A stretch of DNA of 13,818 nt, taken from JBJXGC01 sp046154545 (lineage in GTDB: Bacteria; Chloroflexota; Dehalococcoidia; Tepidiformales; Tepidiformaceae). The DNA is taken from contig JBJXGC010000243.1 of the NCBI GenBank assembly GCA_046154545.1, positions 1 to 13,818 of the forward strand, in the 5' to 3' direction. Both the position numbers and the translations under genes were made by a program. The stretch's first letter is position 1, and every line of letters begins with the position of its first letter. The notes beneath the pieces were generated by a model. That model was given only the letters and a program-made list of their open reading frames with translations, did not search any database and was not told where the DNA came from. This document shows positions 1-6,392 of the stretch, piece by piece.

Positions 1-1545
1 TCGCTCGTCGAAGCGACCCGCTTCAAGACCGGCTGGGAGGACTTCAACGCTAGCGACAAGAACTGGGCCTACCGCCAGGACCAGCTCGTCACCACCCACC
101 CTATCGCCGGGGAGGTCGCGGATACCGAACAGACCTTCCTCAACTTCGACGGCATCACCTACGGCAAGGGCGCCTCGACGCTCAAGCAGCTCGTCGCCAC
201 GATCGGCATGGACGCCTTCCGCGAAGGGATGCGGCACTACTTCCGCACCCACGCCTACGGCAACACGACCCTCGCCCAGTTCATGGCCGCGCTCGAAACG
301 GGCAGCAAGCGCGACCTCAAGACCTGGGCCGACCTCTGGCTGCGGACACCCTCGCTGAACACGATCGGCGTCGAGTGGCAGGCCGACGGTGACCGCGTCA
401 GCGCCCTGTCGTTGACCCAGACCGCGCCGGCCGACTACCCGACGATCAGGCCACACACCGTCGAAGTGGGCCTCGTCCGCGACGAAGGCGGCACGGTCAC
501 GGTCACCGCTCTGCCCGCCTCGATCGACGCCGCCCGGGCGGAGGTCGCGGCGGCGGTCGGCAAGCCGAAGCCCGACCTCGTCTTCCCGAACTACAACGAC
601 CACGGCTACTTCAAGGTCGCCCTCGACCCTGAGTCCGTCGCCTTCGCCCGCGAGAACATGGAGCGGATCGATGACCCGCTCCTCCGCTCGCTCCTCTGGA
701 ACGCGCTCTGGAGCATGGTCCGCGACCAGCAGATGAAGTCGACCGACTTCCTCGCCCTGGTCGCCGCCCGGGCCGCCAAAGAGCCCCGGATCGACCTCAT
801 CGAAGTCATCCTCAACCAGGCCCAGACGGCCCTCGCCCGCTTCGTGCCCGAGGCGATGAAGGAGGCCGAGGGCCGAAAGCTCTTCGCCGCCGCCCGGGCC
901 GCCCTCGAGGCCACACCCCCGGGCGACGCCAAGATCACCTGGATGCGGGCGATGATCAACGCCGCTGGAAACACGGACGACCTCCTCGCCCTCGCCCGCC
1001 TGGCCGATGGGGACGATTCGGTGGCAGGTCTGACCGTCGACCAGCAGATGCGCTGGAGCATCGCCATCAAGCACACCGCCTACGACGTCCCGGGGGCGGC
1101 CGCCCGCCTCGAGGCGGAAGCCGTGAAGGACCCTTCCGACCGCGGCAAGCGCGAGCAGATCCGCGGCGCCGTCTCAACCCCCACGGCCGCGGCCAAGGCC
1201 GGGGCCTGGGAGAAGTTCAACGGCGAGGGCTACGGCTCTCTCCACTACACCGAAGCGGCGATGGGCGGCTTCAACTGGCCCCGCCAGCGCGAACTGCTCG
1301 GGCCCTACGTGGCGAAGTACTTCGCGAGCGTCGCGGGCGTCGTGCGGGAGCGTGACAAGGAGTTTTACAGCGCCTACCACGGCGCCCTCTTCCCGGCCTA
1401 CCGCGTCGAACAGGCGACGCTCGACCGCTCCGAAAGCCTTCTCGCCGAGATCCGCGACGAACTGCCGACGCTCGCCCGCATGCTCCGTGAATCGAACGAC
1501 GAACTCGGGCGCGCCATCAGGTGCCGCGCCTACGCCGAGGGCTGA
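1..1545 (+). CDS. M1-family zinc aminopeptidase, C-terminal part (5' end outside window)
   Basis: The frame is open from base 1, so the gene begins upstream of the window; 514 residues are visible. M1 aminopeptidases remove N-terminal residues from peptides. Around positions 100-190 the protein shows the conserved M1 stretch THPI...F(D)GITYGKGAS, where the Tyr of ITYGKG is the transition-state-stabilising residue of the family. The HExxH zinc site and the GAMEN exopeptidase motif normally lie N-terminal to this stretch and must be off the left edge. The remaining residues, up to the TGA at 1543-1545, are helix-rich and Ala/Leu/Arg-rich. They match the ERAP1-like C-terminal helical domain in length and character. 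No signal for export can be judged because the N-terminus is missing. The next gene is convergent and only 27 bases away, with no obvious terminator between. The family call is firm; the exact subtype (PepN-like) is less certain. Confidence 0.9.
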   Translation, partial: SLVEATRFKTGWEDFNASDKNWAYRQDQLVTTHPIAGEVADTEQTFLNFDGITYGKGASTLKQLVATIGMDAFREGMRHYFRTHAYGNTTLAQFMAALETGSKRDLKTWADLWLRTPSLNTIGVEWQADGDRVSALSLTQTAPADYPTIRPHTVEVGLVRDEGGTVTVTALPASIDAARAEVAAAVGKPKPDLVFPNYNDHGYFKVALDPESVAFARENMERIDDPLLRSLLWNALWSMVRDQQMKSTDFLALVAARAAKEPRIDLIEVILNQAQTALARFVPEAMKEAEGRKLFAAARAALEATPPGDAKITWMRAMINAAGNTDDLLALARLADGDDSVAGLTVDQQMRWSIAIKHTAYDVPGAAARLEAEAVKDPSDRGKREQIRGAVSTPTAAAKAGAWEKFNGEGYGSLHYTEAAMGGFNWPRQRELLGPYVAKYFASVAGVVRERDKEFYSAYHGALFPAYRVEQATLDRSESLLAEIRDELPTLARMLRESNDELGRAIRCRAYAEG

Positions 1546-1572
1546 CCGGCCGGCCGAACCGTGGGCGCGAGG

Positions 1573-1788
1573 TCAGGCGGCGAAGTCGAAGACCGGCGTC
1601 TCGACCAGGCGGGCGGGCTGCCCACCGCCCCAGGCCAGCTCCTGGACGCGCGCTACGGTGTCCGGCGCGAAGAGCTGTTCGCCAGTTTCGGCGCCGACGC
1701 GCACCGGGACGTTCTCGATGAGCACGAACTGCCCATCGACCTCTACTGCGTAGGTGATGGTCGTGTCCACGAACGTCTCAGCGACCAT
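1573..1788 (-). CDS. Small YgiT-like domain protein lacking the zinc-finger cysteines
   Basis: This 71-residue protein starts at ATG 1788. An in-frame GTG at 1806 would add six residues, but it overlaps the likely Shine-Dalgarno GGAGAGG, which sits seven bases before the ATG, so the ATG is preferred. The sequence has the layout of the YgiT-type domain: a beta hairpin (TTITYAVEVDGQFVLIENVP), the region that normally carries CxxCGE, a 'pdTV.rv.el' helix, and a C-terminal PVFDFA-type strand. The second Cys pair is replaced (VGAETGE instead of VCxxCGE) and no cysteine occurs anywhere in the protein. YgiT-type proteins are often antitoxins or partners of small toxins, but no toxin-like ORF is adjacent. 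It lies 72 bases downstream of the CoA-transferase on the same strand and may be co-transcribed. The fold call rests on pattern recognition alone; the function is unknown. Confidence 0.6.
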   Translation of the reverse strand: MVAETFVDTTITYAVEVDGQFVLIENVPVRVGAETGEQLFAPDTVARVQELAWGGGQPARLVETPVFDFAA

Positions 1789-1860
1789 GCCATATCCTCT
1801 CCGCACGCTGCCGCCGCGTCACGCTGGTTCATGGGTGCCAGTCTACGACTGTTCCCGCGG

Positions 1861-3066
1861 TCAGGCGTTACGCGTCGCCCCGCGCTCGTTCAGCGTAGCG
1901 ATCTCGTCCCAGGAGTAGCCGGCCTCCAGCAGGATCTCCTCGGTGTTCGCCCCGAGCTGGGGGCCCGCTCCCTGGATGCGGGGCGGGGTCTCGCTCATGT
2001 GGATCGGCGGCCCGGGCACGCGCATCGGGCCGAGGTGGGCGCTCTCGATCGTCTGCAGGTAGCCGTTCGCCCAGTACTGGGGGTGCTCCGCCATGCCCGC
2101 ATAGTCGAGCACGGGCGCGTGGGGCACATCCTCCCGTTCGAGCGGGCCCAACCAGTCCGCCGCCGGGCGGCTGTGGAAGATGGCGTCGAGGGCATCGACC
2201 AGCGCGTCCTTGTGCTTCGCCCGCCCGAACGGCTCGGCGAAGCGCTCGTCGCTCGCCAGCCCGGGGGCGTCGAGGGCACGGCAGAGCGCCTCCCAGAACC
2301 GCTGGGTGTTCGCTGCGATTGCGATATGACGCCCGTCGGCGCATTCGTAGTTCGTGTACGTGGCGGCCCGGCGGCGCTCGAACCCGACCTGTTTTCCGGT
2401 CCGCAGAAACTCGACGACCTGCTTCGACTGCATCGCCATCATCCCGCCGATGAGCGAGCCGTCGATGTGCTGGCCGATACCGTCGCGCTCCCGCACGACG
2501 AGGGCCGTGGAGATGCCGAAGGCCAGGAGCATCGCCCCGATCTGGTCAGCGAAGCCGCCGATGAGGGCCTGCGGTTCGCCCCCCGGGCCTTCGCCCTGTT
2601 CGTACATGACCCCGCTCAGCGCCTGGGCGACATGGTCGTAGCCCCCGCGTGAGGCCCACGGCCCCTCCCGCCCCCAGCAGGACGCCGACGCGTAGATGAG
2701 GTCCGGCCTGAGCGGCCGAAGCTGCTCATATCCCAGTCCCATCCGCTCCATCGCGCCCGGCCGGAAATTCTCGACGACGACATCAACCGTCGGCACCAGC
2801 CGCCGCACGACCTCGACCGCCTCCGGCACCTTGAGGTCGAGGGTGATGCTCTTCTTGCCCCGATTGTGCCCTTCGAAGAACGAGGAGAAGCCGTCCGGCC
2901 CGAGCCCGGTAGCGCGGCCCATCTCGCCGCCCGGCGGTTCGACCTTGATGACCTCAGCGCCCATGTCGGCGAGGAGGAGGGTCGCGAACGGCCCCTGCTG
3001 CATCAGCGTGAAGTCGAGCACGCGGATACCGGTCAGTGCCGATGGCCTGGGTTGCTGTTCGTCCAT
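1861..3066 (-). CDS. CaiB/BaiF (class III) CoA-transferase family protein
   Basis: This 401-residue protein, a normal length for the family, transfers CoA between carboxylic acids or racemises acyl-CoAs in the cytoplasm. The N-terminus has LTGIRVLDFT and LLADMGAEVIKVEPPGG, then FFEGHNRGKKSITLDLK, ENFRPGAMERMGLGYE, and the segment RGGYDHVAQALSG. The Asp of that last segment (D144) aligns with the catalytic Asp of formyl-CoA transferase and alpha-methylacyl-CoA racemase. GQHIDGSLIGG follows, and the C-terminus has the usual PHAPVLDY..m..hPq segment. An in-frame upstream ATG at 3135 would add 23 basic residues unlike the family. Start 3066 is preferred because the family pattern begins just after it and GGGGACGAGG lies upstream, although the Shine-Dalgarno is only moderate. 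The substrate cannot be told from sequence. The upstream gap carries a repeat shared with the crotonase gene's leader, suggesting co-regulation. Confidence 0.92.
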   Translation of the reverse strand: MDEQQPRPSALTGIRVLDFTLMQQGPFATLLLADMGAEVIKVEPPGGEMGRATGLGPDGFSSFFEGHNRGKKSITLDLKVPEAVEVVRRLVPTVDVVVENFRPGAMERMGLGYEQLRPLRPDLIYASASCWGREGPWASRGGYDHVAQALSGVMYEQGEGPGGEPQALIGGFADQIGAMLLAFGISTALVVRERDGIGQHIDGSLIGGMMAMQSKQVVEFLRTGKQVGFERRRAATYTNYECADGRHIAIAANTQRFWEALCRALDAPGLASDERFAEPFGRAKHKDALVDALDAIFHSRPAADWLGPLEREDVPHAPVLDYAGMAEHPQYWANGYLQTIESAHLGPMRVPGPPIHMSETPPRIQGAGPQLGANTEEILLEAGYSWDEIATLNERGATRNA

Positions 3067-3104
3067 GTCCTCGTCCCCGTTGGTCAATTGTCGCCGCTCC
3101 TGCC

Positions 3105-3151
3105 GCCGGGAAGCGTATCGTGTTGGGCGGCCCACGGTTACGACGGCCGCC
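3105..3151. promoter_or_regulatory. Shared intergenic element, copy 1 (upstream of CoA-transferase)
   Basis: Read on the plus strand, this segment matches 5476-5522 over about 46 bases. The first 26 bases agree at 23 positions, and CCCACGG plus GGCCGC are also shared. It contains GTATCGTG (3115-3122) facing CACGGTTAC (3133-3141), and a 7-bp inverted repeat GGCGGCC (3126-3132)/GGCCGCC (3145-3151) whose loop starts CACGGT. It lies about 40-85 bases upstream of the CoA-transferase ATG on the other strand. An operator for an acyl-CoA-responsive repressor is one reading; no regulator gene is in the window. Confidence 0.5.
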
Positions 3152-3171
3152 GCGCTCCACGAGCCGGGGGA

Positions 3172-5334
3172 TCAGGCGCTGGCTGGCTCCGGCCGGGTGA
3201 CGGTCACGGTCACACTCGCGGCCGTGCCACGGTCGCCAAGCCGCAAACTGACCCGCCGCTTGCCGGGCTCGAGCGAAACCCAGGCGTCCAGCCCGTGAGC
3301 CACGGCCTGGCCATCGACGAGCCATGTGGCTTCGCGCGTGACGTCATCAGCGGCGCCAACGACCGATGCCCAGAGGCGGACGGATTGGCCCGCGACGTAC
3401 GTGTAACCCTCGACCGGGTGCACGATTACTGCCTCCGGGGCCTGGCCCGGCGTCGTGACCGCTACCGGCTCGCCATACGTCGAGAAGAACCCATCATGGG
3501 CGACGACCTGGAGGAGTCCCTTGCCCGGCGGAAGTTGACCCGGCGTTAGCCGGACCGTCCGCTCGGCGAGGCCCGTCATCACCGACTGCCAGGTTTCACC
3601 ATCGGCCGACCACCGCAGCCAGAACTCGGCCACCGCACCGGGGCAGGTCCATGAAACGGTCACGTTACCCCTTCGGTCGGCCTTCACGGCCGTCCGCCCG
3701 ATGCGCGGCGGCTCGGCCGGCGCGTCCCGGGACCAGACCACATCCTCCCCATCGGCGATCTCCATGCGGGAGCCCGGGCCGAGGTCGGCGAGGAATGCCT
3801 GGGCGAGGTAGGTGTTTGGATCGTGGCAGCTACACCCACCGCCGCAACCGGAGCCTGCCGTCTGGAGCCGGAAGAGTGCGCCCTCAGCGGCCACGCGGGC
3901 GTCAGCGCCGAGGAGCCGGGCCCTGAACGGCGTCTGCACAGCCCCGGAGAGGCCCGTGTGGGCCCGCGTCCGGGCGACGTGCAGGACCTCCGCGACTTTG
4001 CCCCGCTCGACCCGGACGATGAGGGAGATGACATCCTGGCGGTAGGAAGGCGGAAACATCGGAAGCTCCAAATCGAAAGGCGGGTCGGGCTCCGGGATTC
4101 TCGGGTACTTTCGCAGCTCCTCCCAGACGAGGTCCTTCCACCACGGGTAATCGACGCCGACCGTTGCCGGGTTCAGAAGCGCGTTGCTCAGCAGCCGTCC
4201 GTAATGGTAGGGCGAAATCCAGGCCGGGCCGGCATAGGACATGAAGTCGCGGAACGTCTGAGGCGAGGCGATATTCCCGTTATTGACGTTCAGCCCATAC
4301 TCCCCGATCGAGGCCATCGGCGTATTCGTGGGGTCGTACGGCTCGTAGGCGGGGTACGAGGGGTCCGGGTTCGGGGCCCCGCCCGCGGGGGCATGTTCGA
4401 GCCCGCAGGCGTGACCGGCCTCATGAGCCAACGTTCCCGCCTGGTTGATCGGGCCAACGGCCACGCCGCCACCGCCGCACCCGCCGACAGGACCCATGGG
4501 GACCCCCGCAGGCAGAAGGCCATAGTAGATCCAGCCCGGCTGGTTACCGTCCGCGGTGCGCGCATTAGCCACCCGTCCATGAAGGGCATCCCATTCGGCC
4601 CCACAACCGGAGGTGGGGAAGGTCGTGTCCTGGAGGTGGTTGGTCTGCAGCAGCGTGCCCGCGGCCCTGAACGCTGCCGTTGATTCAACCGGGAACAGGG
4701 TCAGGGTGGTGCCGGACATCGCCTGCAGGTCCACGGTCGTGGGCGCCGCGAGGGTCAGGTTGGGCGCTCCGGGGGCGTTGCTGGCCGGGCCGTTGTACGA
4801 GATCATGACGCCCGCGAGCCGGAGCCTCTGGCGGAGGGTGACCCCCACATCCACACTCGCCTCGGCTTTCCGCGAGCCGGCGCTCACCCTCGCTATGAGC
4901 CGGAGCGTGCCGATCATCTCGGCGGCCGGGATGATGAAGTTCAGGCTACCCGAGAGGCTGCCTCGTGTTGCCGCATAGCTGGTTAGCAGGGAAGAGGCGA
5001 CCGACGTAGCAGACGACGGATCGGGGTTCAGGGTGGCCACCGTATTCCAGAAGAAGCCGCCTGAGCGGCGCTGCACCTCGAGCGTCCCGGTGACACCGCT
5101 TGCACCAAAGAGGCTGGAGAGGTGCACCCGTACCCAGGCCGGTTTCCCCGACACGAGCCGGACGGCATTGTTCGCGCCGCGGTCAGCGGCGTCGGTGAGG
5201 TGATCGGCGGCATCGAAGTACTGGATCGCCTGCGTTACCTCGATACCCTGGACGCTCAGGCCCAGACCCCAGGCGAGACTCTCGCTGGCGATTCGCTCCA
5301 GGTTGGGCGAGGACAAGAGCTCGGCGCGATTCAT
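3172..5334 (-). CDS. Large metzincin-type zinc metalloprotease with C-terminal Fn3/Ig-like domains
   Basis: This 720-residue protein starts at ATG 5334, which has a perfect AGGAGG five bases upstream. Residues 30-170 form a beta-rich region beginning IEVTQAIQYF, a motif seen at the front of predicted extracellular proteases of the M66/gametolysin-like type. The zinc site is HEAGHACGLEH (H304, E305, H308, H314), followed by the Met-turn FMSYAGPAWIS (M365). Together these define a metzincin. Residues 497-504 form a small Cys cluster (CGGGCSCH) with no family explanation. Residues of about 542-630 resemble a fibronectin type III domain, and those of about 633-712 an Ig/PKD-like domain. The N-terminus (MNRAELLSSPNLERIA) has no hydrophobic signal peptide or membrane segment, which is odd for this architecture. 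The gene is divergent from the crotonase gene across a 201-base gap and stands 105 bases upstream of the CoA-transferase. Substrate and location are unknown. Confidence 0.85.
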   Translation of the reverse strand: MNRAELLSSPNLERIASESLAWGLGLSVQGIEVTQAIQYFDAADHLTDAADRGANNAVRLVSGKPAWVRVHLSSLFGASGVTGTLEVQRRSGGFFWNTVATLNPDPSSATSVASSLLTSYAATRGSLSGSLNFIIPAAEMIGTLRLIARVSAGSRKAEASVDVGVTLRQRLRLAGVMISYNGPASNAPGAPNLTLAAPTTVDLQAMSGTTLTLFPVESTAAFRAAGTLLQTNHLQDTTFPTSGCGAEWDALHGRVANARTADGNQPGWIYYGLLPAGVPMGPVGGCGGGGVAVGPINQAGTLAHEAGHACGLEHAPAGGAPNPDPSYPAYEPYDPTNTPMASIGEYGLNVNNGNIASPQTFRDFMSYAGPAWISPYHYGRLLSNALLNPATVGVDYPWWKDLVWEELRKYPRIPEPDPPFDLELPMFPPSYRQDVISLIVRVERGKVAEVLHVARTRAHTGLSGAVQTPFRARLLGADARVAAEGALFRLQTAGSGCGGGCSCHDPNTYLAQAFLADLGPGSRMEIADGEDVVWSRDAPAEPPRIGRTAVKADRRGNVTVSWTCPGAVAEFWLRWSADGETWQSVMTGLAERTVRLTPGQLPPGKGLLQVVAHDGFFSTYGEPVAVTTPGQAPEAVIVHPVEGYTYVAGQSVRLWASVVGAADDVTREATWLVDGQAVAHGLDAWVSLEPGKRRVSLRLGDRGTAASVTVTVTRPEPASA

Positions 5335-5475
5335 ACGGGCCTCCTGTGGCTGCTAGAAGTGGGGACTGTTCGCACAAGAGCCAACTCCTTCCAAAACGAA
5401 AAGTCAAGGCTTCCGTCGGCCCGGACGCGGCCCGTGGGCGGGCGTTTCGCCATGCTCACGCCGCGCAACCAGGCG

Positions 5476-5525
5476 GCCGGGAGGCGTATCGTGTCGTGCG
5501 GCCCCCACGGTAGCGGGGCCGCACG
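5476..5525 (+). promoter_or_regulatory. Shared intergenic element, copy 2, with an 11-bp hairpin in the crotonase leader
   Basis: This is the second copy of the element at 3105-3151. GTATCGTG is at 5486-5493 and CACGGTAG at 5506-5513. Here the inverted repeat is longer: CGTGCGGCCCC (5495-5505) pairs perfectly with GGGGCCGCACG (5515-5525) around a nine-base loop CACGGTAGC. Its last base is the first G of the crotonase Shine-Dalgarno GGGAGG (5525-5530). No U-tract follows on either strand, so it is not a simple terminator. It could act as an operator or as an RNA hairpin that limits ribosome access. Confidence 0.55.
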
Positions 5526-5535
5526 GGAGGCAGTC

Positions 5536-6321
5536 ATGGGCGTCGTCGAGACCGATCGCAGCGGCGGGGTCATGGTCATCCAGATGAACCGTCCCGAGCG
5601 CCTCAACGCCATTAGCGCCGAGATGCGGCGCGGACTGGCGGCCGCCTGGTGTGAGTTCCGCGACGCAGGCGACCTCGAAGTGGCCATCTTCACCGGCACC
5701 GGGAGGGCCTTCTGCGCCGGCGAAGACATGAAGGAGTCCCTCGAACGCGGCGCCCCAGGCCTCGATTCCGCCGCGCTCGACGACCCCTACAACGACAGCA
5801 CCCTGCGCAAGCCCGTCATCGCCGCCATCAACGGCTTCGCCATGGGCGGTGGCTTCATGCTGGCCGAACGCGCCGACCTGCGCGTGGCCGTGCCGGACGC
5901 CGTCTTCGAGATGTCGGAGGCGAAGCGCTGGCTCCTGGGCGGCTACCAGCACGGCCGTTGGGCCAGCCTGCCCCATCCGATCCTCACCGAGATGGCGTTC
6001 TCCTACCGTTTCACGGCCGAACGGCTCCACCAGCTCGGGTTTATCAACTGGCTGGCCGAACCGGCCGAACTCCTGCCGCGGGCGCGGGAGGCGGCCGAAC
6101 ATCTGCTCTCGCTCTCCCCGGCCACCCGCCTGAACACTCTGACGATGACGCGCGCCCTCCGCCCCTCCATCCCCGACGACCTGGAGGCCCTGGCCGCCCG
6201 CCTCCGCGACCACGGCGCGAAGGCGGACCTCATGGAGTCGCGCCGGGCCTTCGCCGAAAGACGTGCGCCCGTCTTTAGGGGCTGGGACGACCCCGGCGAC
6301 CGCGAACGAACGCCACAGTGA
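5536..6321 (+). CDS. Enoyl-CoA hydratase/isomerase (crotonase) family protein
   Basis: This 261-residue cytoplasmic protein has the standard crotonase length. The start ATG 5536 is set by GGGAGG five bases upstream; the frame is open further left but has no similarity there. Recognisable parts are VMVIQMNRPERLNAIS, the first oxyanion-hole segment GRAFCAGEDMKE (residues 57-66), the second, AINGFAMGGGFMLAERADLRVA (written in two overlapping parts: AINGFAMGGG and GGGFMLAERADLRVA, residues 97-118), and FEMSEAKRWLLGG (124-136). Aligned by motif to mitochondrial enoyl-CoA hydratase (GGGCELA and FGQPEILLG), the first catalytic Glu is Met108 and the second is kept as Glu128. Simple hydration normally needs both, so another crotonase reaction or isomerase activity is plausible. 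The yifB gene follows after 71 bases. The leader carries the element shared with the CoA-transferase. Confidence 0.9.
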   Translation: MGVVETDRSGGVMVIQMNRPERLNAISAEMRRGLAAAWCEFRDAGDLEVAIFTGTGRAFCAGEDMKESLERGAPGLDSAALDDPYNDSTLRKPVIAAINGFAMGGGFMLAERADLRVAVPDAVFEMSEAKRWLLGGYQHGRWASLPHPILTEMAFSYRFTAERLHQLGFINWLAEPAELLPRAREAAEHLLSLSPATRLNTLTMTRALRPSIPDDLEALAARLRDHGAKADLMESRRAFAERRAPVFRGWDDPGDRERTPQ

Positions 6322-6357
6322 CGCCGGTCAGGAGCAGGCGGGCGTAAACCGCTCTCG

Positions 6358-6386
6358 TTGACCCCGCACGCTGCCGCGCCCAGAAT
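6358..6386 (+). promoter_or_regulatory. Candidate promoter for yifB giving a leaderless mRNA
   Basis: TTGACC (6358-6363, five of six to the -35 consensus) and CAGAAT (6381-6386, four of six to the -10 consensus) are separated by exactly 17 bases. The -10 ends six bases before the yifB ATG, so transcription would start at or next to the A of the start codon. This fits the lack of a Shine-Dalgarno sequence before yifB. The call rests on sequence match only. Confidence 0.4.
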
Positions 6387-6392
6387 CCCGCG

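Noticed and set aside
3823..4683. Long plus-strand ORF inside the protease gene
   Set aside because: Arg/Gly/Pro-rich shadow frame of high-GC codons with no motif; the opposite strand carries the metzincin site.
5402..5407. TTGACT as a -35 box for the protease gene
   Set aside because: The hexamer fits, but the sequence 16-18 bases downstream (TTGGCT and neighbours) is a poor -10, so no promoter is called.
5122..5535. N-terminal extension of the crotonase frame
   Set aside because: The frame is open, but it is antisense to the protease gene and has no family similarity. GGGAGG at 5525-5530 sets the start at 5536.
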